A DNA stretch of 64,000 nucleotides from Conus ventricosus. Taxonomy: Eukaryota; Mollusca; Gastropoda; Neogastropoda; Conidae. Under the pieces are notes generated by a model. It was not told where the DNA came from and did no database searches. It saw only the letters and a program-made list of their open reading frames with translations. A program made the translations under genes and the position numbers. This document shows positions 1 to 10,574 of this stretch, piece after piece (position 1 is the first letter of the stretch; every line of letters begins with the position of its first letter). Where the stretch lies: NCBI GenBank assembly GCA_018398815.1, contig CM031601.1, positions 20,896,466-20,960,465 of the forward strand, given 5' to 3'.

Positions 1-377
1 GCACAAATCTCTAAGTGTCACTGTAGTCAGTTCTCTGTCATGAAGTGTTCATTCTTATCGCGAATGTTCGTCTGGAATTGCCAAAGAAGCCAAGGGTTAA
101 GGATCAGTCACTCGCCTCGTTTCCCCACTATCCACCTCTGTCAGATATCCATTTGCACGTGCAAGTATCCCTGCGACAGATTTGTTCAGCTGGCTGGTTG
201 GCTGTCTTGAATAATCATCAAACACGCCGGCTTCTTGTAGCTCGCTGTTCAGTGATCTCGGACTACTGCTTTCACGTGCGCTTTGCCCTCAAGCTGTGCA
301 CCGATGGTGTGCTTCACACTTTGATAATTCGACACTACCATCTTGAAGCGTGGTGGACAGACAACCAATTCTTAAAC
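1..377. other. Unassigned left edge
   Basis: An open frame of 118 codons runs from 45 to 401 on the plus strand, but its product resembles no family I recognise, has no signal peptide or obvious domain, and ends inside the fold-back repeat that starts at 378. I see no splice signals that make a convincing exon on either strand. Most likely this is non-coding or old repeat sequence. Confidence 0.3.
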
Positions 378-1609
378 GTTAGAAAAGTAGTTAAGGACTG
401 AGAATCAAAAACTTACTTGGGGAATATTTCGACAGGGTCGCCCTGTCTTGATCAGCTTACTGTTGCTGTTGTGCAGCGAGGCCTGGTGGGGCGACTGTTG
501 TGTGGGGTGAACGGTTGTCAGGATCTGATTGTAGATAGGGGGAAGTTCAAAGCCTTGATCTCTGTTCAGGCTGGGGCGTCTAGTCTTGATTTCAATGGCT
601 TTCACTTTTCTTTTTGTGAGAAAGGGCTCTGTAGATAAGATCGCCCCACCAAGCCTCGCTGCCACAACAGCAACAGTGAGCTGATGAAGACAGGGCGACC
701 CTGTCGAAATATTCTCCAAGTAAGTTTTTGATTCTACCAGCCGCCGTGGCAAAGTGGTTAGCGTCGCGGACTCCCGGCTGGGAGGTCGTGGGTTCGAATC
801 TCATCAGAAGTCATGTGGGTTCTTCTGCCCCGACTGGCTCCTACCCAGAGTTGAGTTTGCTGCGGACTCATTTGGGAAGACTGGGACCACACAGTCGAGT
901 TTCATCCACTTAATGCATGATGCGTTTCTGAGAGTGTTGCTCAAATTTCCTGACCAATACTGCAGGTGCCTGTATCTCTCGGCCTGGCTGACGCTGGGAT
1001 ATATTATGAAAGGAAGCATAGAGTACAGCCCTGTCATGTAGTTTCAGACCAAATTGGAAATCTGTAGCATCATCTTAATCATCCTCGTTCTCATTGATCA
1101 GCATTTAAAAAAAAGTCTCAAATTCTGTGGCCCTTCATGCCCTGCTCTAATGGTGACCTCAATTTTGATGTCCTCTCTACGTCTGTGGCCTTGGTTTGGT
1201 TCCATCGGGCTCACCGGTATCGGCGAGTCCATGGGGGCTGTCGTTGGACGGACGTGGTGGCGCCCTCCAGAGGGAGAGCTCACTTACGCCAGCTCCGTGA
1301 CTAACCAATTATTGTCGTCAGTAGGGGGCTTAGTAGGTGGTGTCCTGCATATGTTAGATCAGAACAGGCGCCACTGAACACCACCGAAGTGACTCGGCAG
1401 CAGTGCAGTGTCTCCTCCGATGGGTTGCCTCTTGACGACTTGACATTGACTGCTCCCTGTGGATTGCCGGTGCTGGGGCTGCGGCGGGGCCGACTGAGCT
1501 GTGGCTGTGGACAGGGTGTCGGAATGAGCGGCGTCGGTACACTGCCTCTGAGGTTGGGACAGCAAAGAAAAAAAAAGTTTTAATTCTGAGTCCTAACTAC
1601 TTTTCTAAT
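378..1609. repeat. Fold-back (long inverted repeat) element split by a SINE
   Basis: The left arm (378-494) is complementary to 641-736 and then, after an interruption, to about 1577-1609. The arms include the stretch with GACAGGGTCGCCCTGTC, itself palindromic. The loop (495-640) holds no recognisable gene. The right arm is cut by the SINE at 736-1575; removing the SINE restores continuous pairing. This is the structure of a fold-back or MITE-like DNA element. No clear target duplication could be seen at the outer ends. Confidence 0.75.
736..1575 (+). mobile_element. Long tRNA-derived SINE, full copy
   Basis: The head at 740-812 resembles a tRNA gene with an A-box-like TGGCAAAGTGGTTAGCG and a B box GGTTCGAATC, but the acceptor stem does not pair, so it is not a working tRNA. 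The unit runs about 840 bp and ends in an A-rich tail (1565-1576). It is flanked by imperfect 12-13 bp direct repeats, 723-735 and 1576-1587 (AGTTTTTGATTCT and AGTTTTAATTCT), as expected for LINE-driven insertion. A second copy of the same unit lies on the minus strand at 9929-10560. The body between head and tail is unusually long for a SINE and has no recognised core. Confidence 0.8.
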
Positions 1610-1809
1610 GTTGAATCCAGAATCCAGAAACCTACATTCTTATTTAATTCTTAAACAGGAGGCAGACATAGCGCCAGTCAAACCAGCAGGAAGACGTGCA
1701 TGCGTTCGTCATGGGTGATGGGACTCCACATGGCGAAAGATGAGTATGCGTTCCTGCCACCTCTACTACTATGGAACAGCTGAATTTCGAAGCTGGTCCT
1801 CAGATCCTT

Positions 1810-2560
1810 TAATCCTATTCAGCAGCCATACATGCCATATAGCATCACAGTTGATAATCAGATGTTTTCACCCTAGTTAGCAGCCATACTTACCGGACAG
1901 CAATGCAGTTCATAATCTGATTTTTTCACCCTAATTAGCAGCCATACGTACCGGACAGCAATACAGCTCAAAATCCAATATTTCACCCAAATTAACAACC
2001 ATACATACCGCACAGCAATGAGTTCAAAATCCGATCTTTTCACCCAGTTACCACCATACATACCGGACAGGAATGCATTTTATAATCAGATGTTTTCACC
2101 CCAGATAGCAGCCATACTTACTGGACAGCAGTGCAGTTCATAATCAGATCTTTTCACCCTAATTACGCACCATACATACCTTACTGCAGTGCAGTTCATA
2201 ATCAGATCTTTCCAGCCTAGTTAGCGGTCACAGCCTACATATCTCGTGGAGAATTGGACAAAGGTAAGTGATTGTTCGTTCTTCATTGTCATTGGCCTGA
2301 CTGTTGTTTATCTTGCCTGAAGAAGACCTAAGAGGTCAAAATGCGTCGTGTTTTGTCTTGGGATTCGTTTGCCCATGCAGTTAGGCGGAGTTTTTTTTTT
2401 CTTCATTTAAAATTTTTTTTTATAGATTTCTTTCCGACCTAGTTAACAGCCATACCTACCAGAGAGCAGCCTATAATCAGATCTTTTCAGCCTATTAGCA
2501 GCCATACACATCAGACATCTGTACTTTCATCGTAAGACTTTTCCCATCTCATTGGCTGCC
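1810..2560. repeat. Degenerate ~60-bp tandem repeat, interrupted
   Basis: About eight imperfect copies of a unit containing AGCAGCCATACATACCGGACAG and ending near TCAGATCTTTTCACCCTA run from 1810 to 2230. Two further copies follow at 2440-2560 after an unrelated insert (2262-2375). Copies differ by substitutions and small indels, so the array is old. No coding potential is apparent. Confidence 0.8.
2262..2375 (+). repeat. Dispersed repeat with CCTGAAGAAGACCT motif
   Basis: This stretch matches the minus strand of 49020-49160 over about 100 bp, including the motif CTGAAG(A/G)AGACCTA followed by AGGTC and a TTTTGTCTTG tract. It splits the 60-bp array, so it probably inserted there. It looks like the 3' region of a retroelement family, but I cannot name it. 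Confidence 0.55.
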
Positions 2561-2568
2561 AGACTCAC

Positions 2569-2797
2569 CGCATGTTAGTCTCATTGAAGATCGCACTTCG
2601 AACTTTCAAGAGTTTCTCGGACTGTGGTGAAGGGAAGTAACTGAAAGTGACGGCTGCATGGTACTCCTGTAGCTCGCAGGGCAGCGGGCAGCCCAGGACG
2701 ATGGAGGCATTGTTCTGGTTCTTCCTGCTCAGGTTGTCCAGGACAGGCAGCACGCAGGTCATCATCTCGTATAGCGTGCAGTCTGGCAGTTCTGATT
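2569..2797 (-). CDS. Internal exon of a DEG/ENaC (degenerin/epithelial sodium channel) family gene
   Basis: Reading the minus strand, an open frame of about 76 codons lies between a candidate acceptor (GGTCAG at 2803-2798, or CAG six bases further in) and a strong donor (GTGAGT, plus positions 2568-2563). The product has the extracellular cysteine-rich pattern of DEG/ENaC channels: [12 protein letters not shown], then [11 protein letters not shown] followed by a serine/tyrosine-rich segment. These trimeric channels pass sodium and are amiloride-sensitive, acid-, peptide- or touch-gated depending on subfamily; which applies here cannot be told from one exon. No stop or frameshift is seen. The preceding exon would lie at higher coordinates and the following one below 2563; neither was found in the window. 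It cannot belong to the DEG/ENaC gene whose stop codon is at 61876, because that gene reads the same way and ends upstream. The CA microsatellite at 2813 is probably intronic. Confidence 0.75.
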
Positions 2798-2810
2798 CTG
2801 ACCACGTATC

Positions 2811-2812
<2 letters not shown>

Positions 2813-2883
<71 letters not shown>

Positions 2884-3060
2884 GCAAGCATGCACGCGCG
2901 AACCCACGCATGCACACACATACACACACATACACACACCGCATGCAAGCACGCACGCATGCACGCAACCATCCACTCACACACACACATACACACACGC
3001 ACGCACGCACGCACACCCACACCCACACCACCCCCCACCCCCCCACCCACACACACACAT
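2813..3060. repeat. CA microsatellite and CA/GCAC-rich low-complexity tract
   Basis: About 35 CA units (2813-2882) are followed by mixed CACACA, GCACGC and CCACCC repeats up to 3060. Long open frames on both strands here are only translated repeats. Confidence 0.95.
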
Positions 3061-3254
3061 ATTACTGTCAAGACTGTCATTAAAACCCAATCTAGGAAGG
3101 CATTATTTGACCCAGTCAGCGCTAACAAAACTATGCACTAAATCGATGCTGAACTGGTTTCAATTTTTTTCTTTTAAGTTGTTAGTACCTGATTTCGTGT
3201 GTGTGATATGTAACTTTTGTTGTTTGAATGAAACGAGGAGAACGACCAGTACTT

Positions 3255-3455
3255 TTACATTAAACAAAACAAAAGTAGTCGAGTGCATACTTGTACACGT
3301 TAAAATGGGAGATCCATGTTGATTTCATCCGGTTTACCGGTGTCCTACTTTTACATAAAAAAAACAACAAAACTAGTCGAGTGCATACTTGTACACGTTT
3401 AAAATGGGAGATCCATGTTGATTTCATCCGGTTTACCGGTTTCCTTCCGCTAAGC
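3255..3455. repeat. Two-copy ~103-bp tandem duplication
   Basis: The stretch with GTCGAGTGCATACTTGTACACG through CATCCGGTTTACCGG occurs at about 3275-3343 and again at 3376-3445 with near identity, giving a period of about 103 bp. No gene is visible in 3061-3599 otherwise. Confidence 0.85.
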
Positions 3456-3599
3456 ATATAATGACAAAGGTCTGATTGGGGCAAATGATTCAGACTCCGT
3501 GAGCTGTTCAGTCAAGGCCGTCAGGGAGCAGCTACTGTTTTGATTTTTTTGTTCATTTAGTACCAGTACCTGGTCAGAGACACTGTGTTATTACAATTC

Positions 3600-5122
3600 T
3601 GTCAACCTCGGGTGATGTCGATGGAGGAAGGACTAGCGCACAGCCCAAACACACTCACAGCTTGCTTACAATCTCATTCATATATCATGCATTCGTCACA
3701 TCAAACCACTAGTAAAGTCTATAACTTTACTACACATGATCATAGAACGAAACATCAATGCATATGGAATCAAATGAAATAAAACATTCTCTCTTTCCTG
3801 AACTTCACAAAATCATTTATCTAAAACATCATTAACTAACCCGGGTATAAATAGATTTCTACTTTACCTGGCCAGGTGATCTTAACTATTCACGAATCAC
3901 TGTCTTTTTCTTTTCCTTTTTTTTTCTTTTCACTGTCACTTTCACAACACGACACAACTGCTGGCACTGGTGTTGGTCTGCTTGCACCGGTCAAGCTGGA
4001 CTGCTGGCACCGGTCAGGCTGGACTGCTGGCGTTGGTCAGGTTGGACTGCCGATGAAAGTGGCGCTGGCCAAGTATGAGGTCGAACCCCCGGTTCAGATA
4101 GAACAGTGACTATCAACATCGATCTGTTCTCCTTTCTTTCTTCCTGCATTAACGCATTGCACTCTCTCTCTCTCTCCTAGTCTGCTCTATTAAATGGACA
4201 TGGTTGCTTTTCTTTTCCTTTTCTTTTCTTTCTTTTTCTCTTCATTAGTTAGCAACTCTCTCTTTCCACATCTCTCTCTAGTCCTCCCTTTGCAGACTAT
4301 ATCTGGTGCTAATCCTCAAACTTCACTCCTCTCATCTCTCTGCCCTTCTCCTGCAGAGACTACACCCCAGAACCTCTCTCTCTCTCTCTCTGTTCGTTCT
4401 CCCCCTCGTTCTCTGCTTCTCTCTCGTCAGAGCTTACACAGAGCCTCTTCCTCTGTCTCTCTCTGTTCGTTCTGTGCAGACTATCTGGTGCTAATGCTTA
4501 AACTTCACTCCTCTCATCTCTCTGCCTTTCTCCTGCAGAGACTACACCCCAGAACCTCTCTCTCTCTCTGTCTCTCTGTTCGTTCTCCCCCTCGTTCTGC
4601 CGTTCTCTCACTCTCACATCCTTCTTATTCCGTTCCGATCTGTCCAAAAAGGGCGAGTACCATTGGTCAGTATTTTTTACCCCTGATACCCGAAGTTATC
4701 TCCCTCTAATTCCATTGGATATTCAAATCATGACAGTCACGCCTACACGCCTTACTCTCTGTGGTGGTCAATTGGTCATTTAATTGATTAGCTAGATTTC
4801 ACCCCCACCACACACTACCTTCTCCCTCTCCCTTTTCCTGCTTTAACCTGCGACGTCCGACTAACAATGGCGCTGGTTCCACAAATTGGCCAGATGAGCC
4901 TGAGCCAGGTGCTACGACTCGTCTCGCTAGACATCGAGGCGTCGGTCAAAGCTGCTTAGTCCGTCTAGCCGGACAGACCGTCTCTGTGGAGCCTCTCCCC
5001 TATGCTTAATTGGCTGGATCCGAACCATGAGCCCGTCGACGTGGCGCCCAGAATATTTGAGTTAGAGCTTATGTCCAAACAACCTGGACCACGACTTGGT
5101 TGTTCTATTTTTGACCGTGACA
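3600..5122 (-). mobile_element. Solo LTR of the Gmr1-like gypsy family
   Basis: This 1523-bp segment is homologous along its length to the LTR pair at 40085-41413 and 45551-46887. It starts TGTCAACC and ends GACCGTGACA on the plus strand, so the termini form the usual TG...CA of an LTR. It is flanked by a perfect 5-bp target duplication AATTC (3595-3599 and 5123-5127) with no internal region, which marks a solo LTR left by LTR-LTR recombination. It is longer than the other two copies because its CT-rich middle carries extra repeats. Strand is given by analogy with the intact element. Confidence 0.92.
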
Positions 5123-5127
5123 AATTC

Positions 5128-7005
5128 TAGTGGGCACCTTCTTTTCGAGTTGTAGTATCTCAATGGCGCTTAAATGACAAATATAACAGTTTTGTTCTCC
5201 TCCTCTCTCACATCATAGAGTTGGACCAGGGTAGGCATAGCTGTGGCCACACATGTAATGACTGATACCTCACACTACAGCAAGTCTGAAGAGGTGAAGC
5301 TCCTCCACAAGGTCAGTCACCGTGGCGTCACAGGTCCACTCCTCTCCTGGGTCCAATGTCTCCTGATGCAGCGATCAATGCAGGCCGTCATGAAGGAAAC
5401 CAACTTAGAAACGACCGGTGTGGACCCGGGTGGTGTGCCACAAAGGACACTTTTTGGACCTCTCTTTTTCCTCTGCTATATCAACGTCTTCCCTCACACA
5501 GTGACCTCATAGGTCCGCCTCTTCACAAGCGACCGCCTGCTATTCAGATAAATTGGCACCATCCAAGACCATCTTTCTCTGCAACAGGACCTGAAGAATC
5601 TCGAAGTCTGGGTGGACACTCGAAAAATGAAATTTAATGCTGCTATATGCTATGCCTAGATCATTAAAAACCAGCACTTTCATTTTTCTACTGAACGACA
5701 CCATCTTGATGCATTTGACGCGTCAAACAATAATAAGGGTTTCTATATAGCGCTTAATCAAAACGAATTTCTCTAAGCGCTTTACAAAGTCATACTACAT
5801 TCACCCTTCTCATATAATACACCTTACACCCAGCTACAAATACTATTACTACAATAACTAACAAATCCTTATCCTATGAGTGTGACATTCACTTATTTTT
5901 CAAATATCACTACAAAAACTTAATCCTATAAGTTCAATCATACAACAATACATATAATAGAGAACATACACATACACTACATTTGAAAAGGCCCAGACGG
6001 CTATGAGATAGGTTGTACCCCCCCCCCCCCCCCCCCCCACACACCACACAGAGCATTGACTAATTATGAGAAAACAGATGGGTTTTAAGTTTAGACTTGA
6101 AAGAAGAGATAGAATCTGAATGTCCGAGAGGGGTCTGGCAGTCTGTTCCACGTCGCTGGAGCTTGAAAAGAGAAAGATCTTTCCCAGTAGTAGTCCTGAA
6201 GCGAGTCATTGTAGAAGGCGGTCGTCAGCACAGGAGCGTCAACCTCTACCTGGGCATCCAACTAACCCATAACCTCAGGTGGAGCGACCTTTATTGTGCA
6301 GACTGCAACGAAAAGCAACGCTATTGTAGGCTTCCTGAGATGAAGCAACACGCGGCATGACCTAAAGGTTGCAAGAGCACGGCATACCTGTCACTCGTCC
6401 ACTCTGTCCTGGAATATGGTGCCATTGAATGGGGCCCACATTGAGGGGACATTGACACTGTGGAGTGCAGCACGTGCAGCAAGTTTCTTCACTGGGCATT
6501 ACAAACGTCGCACTTTTGCAGTGTGCAAAGGATTCAGCAATAGCTCGATGTTCTGCCACCCCAGGGACAGAGGAAACAATTGCTTCTCATTTTCTTTTCA
6601 AGATGGACGAGAAGCTGGTGCTACCATACCTTCAGACAAATTTTTGACACCTCAAAAGCAAGCCAGACTGAACCGCGCAAGATAAGCAAGAATTTGCGTC
6701 CAAGAACATAGCAGAAAACCTAGAAGAAACAAAAGTATTTGCTTGACCACACACGCCTGCAAAATGGATCGGCGAAGATGTTTGGACTCCGTATAACCTC
6801 TGTAGTTCGGAGCTCCCTTTTTGGCAACACTCTGCAAACTGAGTCTGTGACCTAATTTCCAGACATCATCACTTAAAGAGCTGATCGCTCATCACTGGTA
6901 GGCCAGCTGAGTCCCCTCACGTCGCAAACATGCGGGCATCTGGATTCAGTGATTAGTCTAAAATCACCATTGTTGTGAACAGACGTTAAATTAAATCAAT
7001 CAAAT
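5128..7005 (+). pseudogene. Degraded non-LTR retrotransposon (jockey/CR1-type reverse transcriptase)
   Basis: The plus strand carries the reverse transcriptase and C-terminal region of a LINE in broken frames. At 5290-5515 the product includes TGPLLSWVQ, a degraded GVPQRTLFGPLFFLCYIN (the substrate-gripping GVPQG motif) and PHTVTS. At 5515-5640 the region after the catalytic box continues in another frame as LFTSDRLLFR then LQQDLKNLEVW; the catalytic aspartates are lost (S-D instead of A-D-D). The thumb and C-terminal part resumes at 6243 (YLGIQLTHNLRWS) and fades by about 6850. A 3' end with TTAAATTAAATCAATCAAATC lies at 6983-7005. The frame is interrupted by a 509-bp insertion at 5727-6235. 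The element has lost function; there is no apurinic endonuclease domain in view, so it is 5' truncated. Confidence 0.8.
5727..6235 (-). mobile_element. Nested short retroelement in the LINE, with 7-bp target duplication
   Basis: The insert is bounded by GCGTCAA at 5720-5726 and 6236-6242, and removing it rejoins the LINE reverse transcriptase reading. On the minus strand it ends with AGCGCTATATAGAAACCC followed by TTATTATTGT, which resembles the short-repeat tail of a SINE or truncated LINE. A poly-C run sits at 6019-6038. I see no polymerase III box that would settle the class. Confidence 0.7.
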
Positions 7006-7079
7006 CATGGATTCAGTGACGATCAGACACTGATGCAGCAGCTTTGCTCACAAACTGCGACGTATCATGCTTCACACGA

Positions 7080-7800
7080 CGGGGTGTCTGAAGAGATGCA
7101 GCTGTGTGCACACAGTCTGTGATATCTTATACCTACTATACAATGTTGAGTCTAAGAAGGTATAGCCATGGTCTCACAGCACAGTTATTGGCCTGAAGAG
7201 GTATAGCCATGGTAACACAGTCTGTGATATCTTATATCTCGCTCTACAAAGTTGGGTCTGAAGAGGTTAGCCATGGTAAAACAGTCCGTGATATCTTATA
7301 TTTTCGCTCTACAAAGGTGGGTCTGAAGAGGTATGCCATGGTAACACAGTCTGTGATATCTTATATCTCGCTCTACAAGTTGGGTCTGAAGAGGTATAGC
7401 CATAGTCACGCAGTCTGTGATCTCTTTTACCTCACACACACAGTTGTTAGGTCTGAAGAGGCATAACCATGGTCACACAGTGTATGATATCTTATACCTC
7501 ACATTACAGAGTTGTTGGGTGTGAATAGGTATAGCCACAGTCTCACAGTCTGTGATATGTTATACCCCACATTACAGAGTTGTTTTGGGGCTGAAGAGGT
7601 ATAGCCATGGGCACGCAGTCTGTGATATCTTTATATCCCACACTGCAGAATGGGGTCTGATGAGGTATAGCCATGGTGACACAGTCTGTGATATTTTATA
7701 CCTCACATTGCAGAGTTGTTGGGTGTGAATAGGTATAGCCATGGTCACGCAGTCTGTCAAATCTTTCACCCACACTGCAGAACGGGTCTGAAGAGGTATT
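7080..7800. repeat. ~73-bp minisatellite, about ten copies
   Basis: The unit contains GGTCTGAAGAGGTATAGCCATGG, then CACAGTCTGTGATATCTTAT and ACCTCACATTACAGAGTTG. Copies vary in length between about 65 and 80 bp. The open frames on both strands are translations of the repeat. Confidence 0.93.
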
Positions 7801-9928
7801 CCATAGTCACACCTACTCCCGTCTCACACGCCCAAGCTGGATCTGGGCGAGGGGGGGCAGTGCTACAATTACCGCAGTGATATGGGAATGCAATAGTTGT
7901 GTGGGGTGCCGTATCATCACTTTGCTACATTTCACTTCAAATGCCAACTATGTAAATGTGTTTTGGCACTGTCATGTGGATTTGGGGAGAAGGGGGGGAT
8001 GAAGTTGTGTGAAATAATCACACACGTAAATGAGAGGGCACGCGGAACTAAACAGAAATGTGGGGAAAATCTCAGCGTTGTAGATTTTTTTTGGAGTGAA
8101 ATTGCTGTCGTTATGATAAAAACTACAGCCATGGGGGGTTGCTACGTCGTTTTTACCAATTGAAAGTGGAGAGTTAAAACATTATTCTGACTTGGGTTTT
8201 TCCTGGTCATGTTGGCTCGGGGGAATAAAATTGATTGATCGTTTGGCCAAGAATGCCACAACAGAGAAATTGCCCAACATATATACCCCCCTGCTCAGAC
8301 TAAAACCCCAAAATAACGATTATGTCAAAAACCCTCGGCAGGGGGTTTGGAAACACAGGGGAAAAACAAACTTTCAATCCGTCCAAACCTTAAGGAGTTC
8401 CCTCATTTTTGTCGGGGGTCGTAAAAAAAGAAACAGTTCTGTCCCGGCTGCAAAACCCGGCCCATTCGTATTTTACCATTCATATTTTTTAAAAGGGTAA
8501 AGAAGCTCCATGGTGCATTCCTTCATTCCCACTCACAATGAAAAAATTTCTTTTAGAGTTTTGGGGACTTGCCGTATGAACACAAACTTTTACAGCAGAT
8601 TCCAAAAAACCCTTGTTCAGAGATTTTCCCCTTGAGCGATTTTTGAGTTTTTAAAAGGTTAACATTTTTCATGGGATCTGAGCTTTTCGTGAAGATTTTT
8701 AAAAAACTTTGGGAGGGTTTTTCGAGGTTTTTAAAAGAATTGTGTGAATAAATGATTTGTCAGTTGTTTTTAAACGTGGGACAGCTTGTGGGGGCCCTTT
8801 GCGGTCGGCTGGGCTTAACAACATTTCTTATCTTATATATGTGCAAAATAACCACACTATAGGGATGTTACGGTTAACGAAAAATTTGGCTGAGTGATTT
8901 GCAGGTGCAGGGTTGTGTGCGATTTCTTAAATAATTGAAATTCATTGATTCGTGGGGCTGCAACTTTGGTGTTTGGATTGCTGTTTGGATAAACATTTTC
9001 AATCAGGTTAATTTATGACAGGTGGTAGGGTATGAAAACGCATTTAGCTGTGTTCATTGAAGTAAGTGAAAAAAAAAGCACAGACTGTGAGACTGACCTG
9101 ATTCGAAGGGGGGGTTTGCACGTGCTGTGGACTGAGCCCGCTCAGAGTTTTGAATTTGAGGCAGGTCATCAGGCTTTACTGCCTTTTGTTGGAAGGCCAG
9201 TGGTGTCCACATTCTCGGATTTGACACAGAAAACGGGCCAAGGTCTTGAAAGGGGTTTGCCGACCCATTACACAGAAGTTACACGTTTTTCCGGTTTTTT
9301 TCGGGGACAGAACTTTTGCCTACTGAAAAAATGTCTTTAACAAAAACAGGGCTTGTTCGCAATGCTACTTCTCTTTCGTACGCAGGAAGGCGTGTAATGA
9401 TTATTCAGCGCTGTAAGAAATGTAATATTTTCGTGTCGGCGTATTAATTACGATAAAATAAAAATTTAAAATAATGAAATAGGATAATAATAATAAAAAT
9501 AATGAAAAAGATGGGAAATAATATAATAAAATAATAAAAATAATAATAATAATTATTTTGTTATTATAACCTCAAAACACAATAATTCTGCTAATTTTTG
9601 GGGCTCTTGCTTTCTTGCGGGTTCGGACTATCATTGCTGCAGCTGCTTCTGTTGCCATTGCTTGGGCTGTTGGGATGAAAAAACACGAAAAAAAGCTCGA
9701 CAGACATGTTCTCCAAAGAAGAACACCAACTCTAAACCCTAAACTCCTTGCCTTATGTGGGCCAGTCCGCATTCAGACACGACCCCCAGACCCCACCCTT
9801 CTGCTCTAGGATTTCTTTGGCCACACCCGGGACTCGAACCGCATTTTTTGAAAAGATGATTTAAAGACGTTCCCCGTTTTGGGACAAATTCCGCTTCGGC
9901 ACTGCTTGACCCGGGGGAAATTTGACCC
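7801..9928. other. Non-coding stretch entering poor-quality sequence
   Basis: Nothing recognisable as a gene. From about 8180 the text becomes rich in runs of four or more identical bases. Positions 9420-9565 are AT-rich with (AAT)n tracts. Around 9826-9905 the minus strand has GGTTCGAGTCCCGGG, a B-box-like string that may be the head of another, badly read tRNA-derived SINE. Confidence 0.5.
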
Positions 9929-10560
9929 TTTTTTTTTTTTTTGTTGTTTTTTTTTTTTTTTTTTTTCTTTTTTGCTGTCCCATTTCTGTGCCCCTCAGTG
10001 GAACTGCACCCACGCCGTTTCCGCGGCCCCCTCAGCCCGGCACTGGCAACCAAAGGGCAGTCATTCGTCAAGTGAAAAGAGGCAACCCCCCCGGGGAGAC
10101 ATGCACTCGCCGAGTCACCATGGTGTTCAGGGGCGCCTGTTTTTCCCAAATAAAGAAAGGACACCACCTCCCAAAACCCCCTACGACGAAAAACAATTGT
10201 TTAGTCACGGGCGGGAGTGAGTGGGTTTCCCCCTCCGGGGGAAAATCCCCACCCCCGTCCCCAAAACGACAGTCCCCATGCCTTTGCCAATAAAACCGAC
10301 TGTCAAACCAAGACCATAGCGTGGAGAAGGACATCGAAATGTGGTCACCATGACAACAAGGCAGAAGGGCCACAAAATTTGAGATTTTTTTTCAATGTAC
10401 GATGAGTTGAGGATGATAAAGATAATGCTAGGGTTTTTCCTTTTCCGGTCTGAACTGTGCGGGCTGTATTTACGCTTATTTTCAAAATTTTTCCGGCGTC
10501 AACCGGGCCCGAAAGATCAGACTCTGCAGGTGGTCTGGAAATTTGAGCAATAGCAGGGCA
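9929..10560 (-). mobile_element. SINE copy 2, 5' truncated
   Basis: On the minus strand this matches the SINE at 736-1575 from the GCTCAAATTTCC segment (936 in copy 1) to the GGGACAGCAAA-polyA tail (poly-T at 9929-9971 on the plus strand). Shared landmarks include TCTCAAATT(C/T)TGTGGCCCTTC and GACTGTCGTT. The tRNA head is missing. It abuts the 40-bp minisatellite. Many small indels relative to copy 1 probably reflect sequence quality. Confidence 0.8.
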
Positions 10561-10574
10561 AAACAAACGAAAAA

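Noticed and set aside
45..401. 118-codon frame as a gene
   Set aside because: No recognisable family, no regulatory or splice context, and its end lies in a repeat arm.
740..812. tRNA gene
   Set aside because: A and B boxes are present but the acceptor stem does not pair and the sequence continues into a SINE body with a polyA tail and target duplications.
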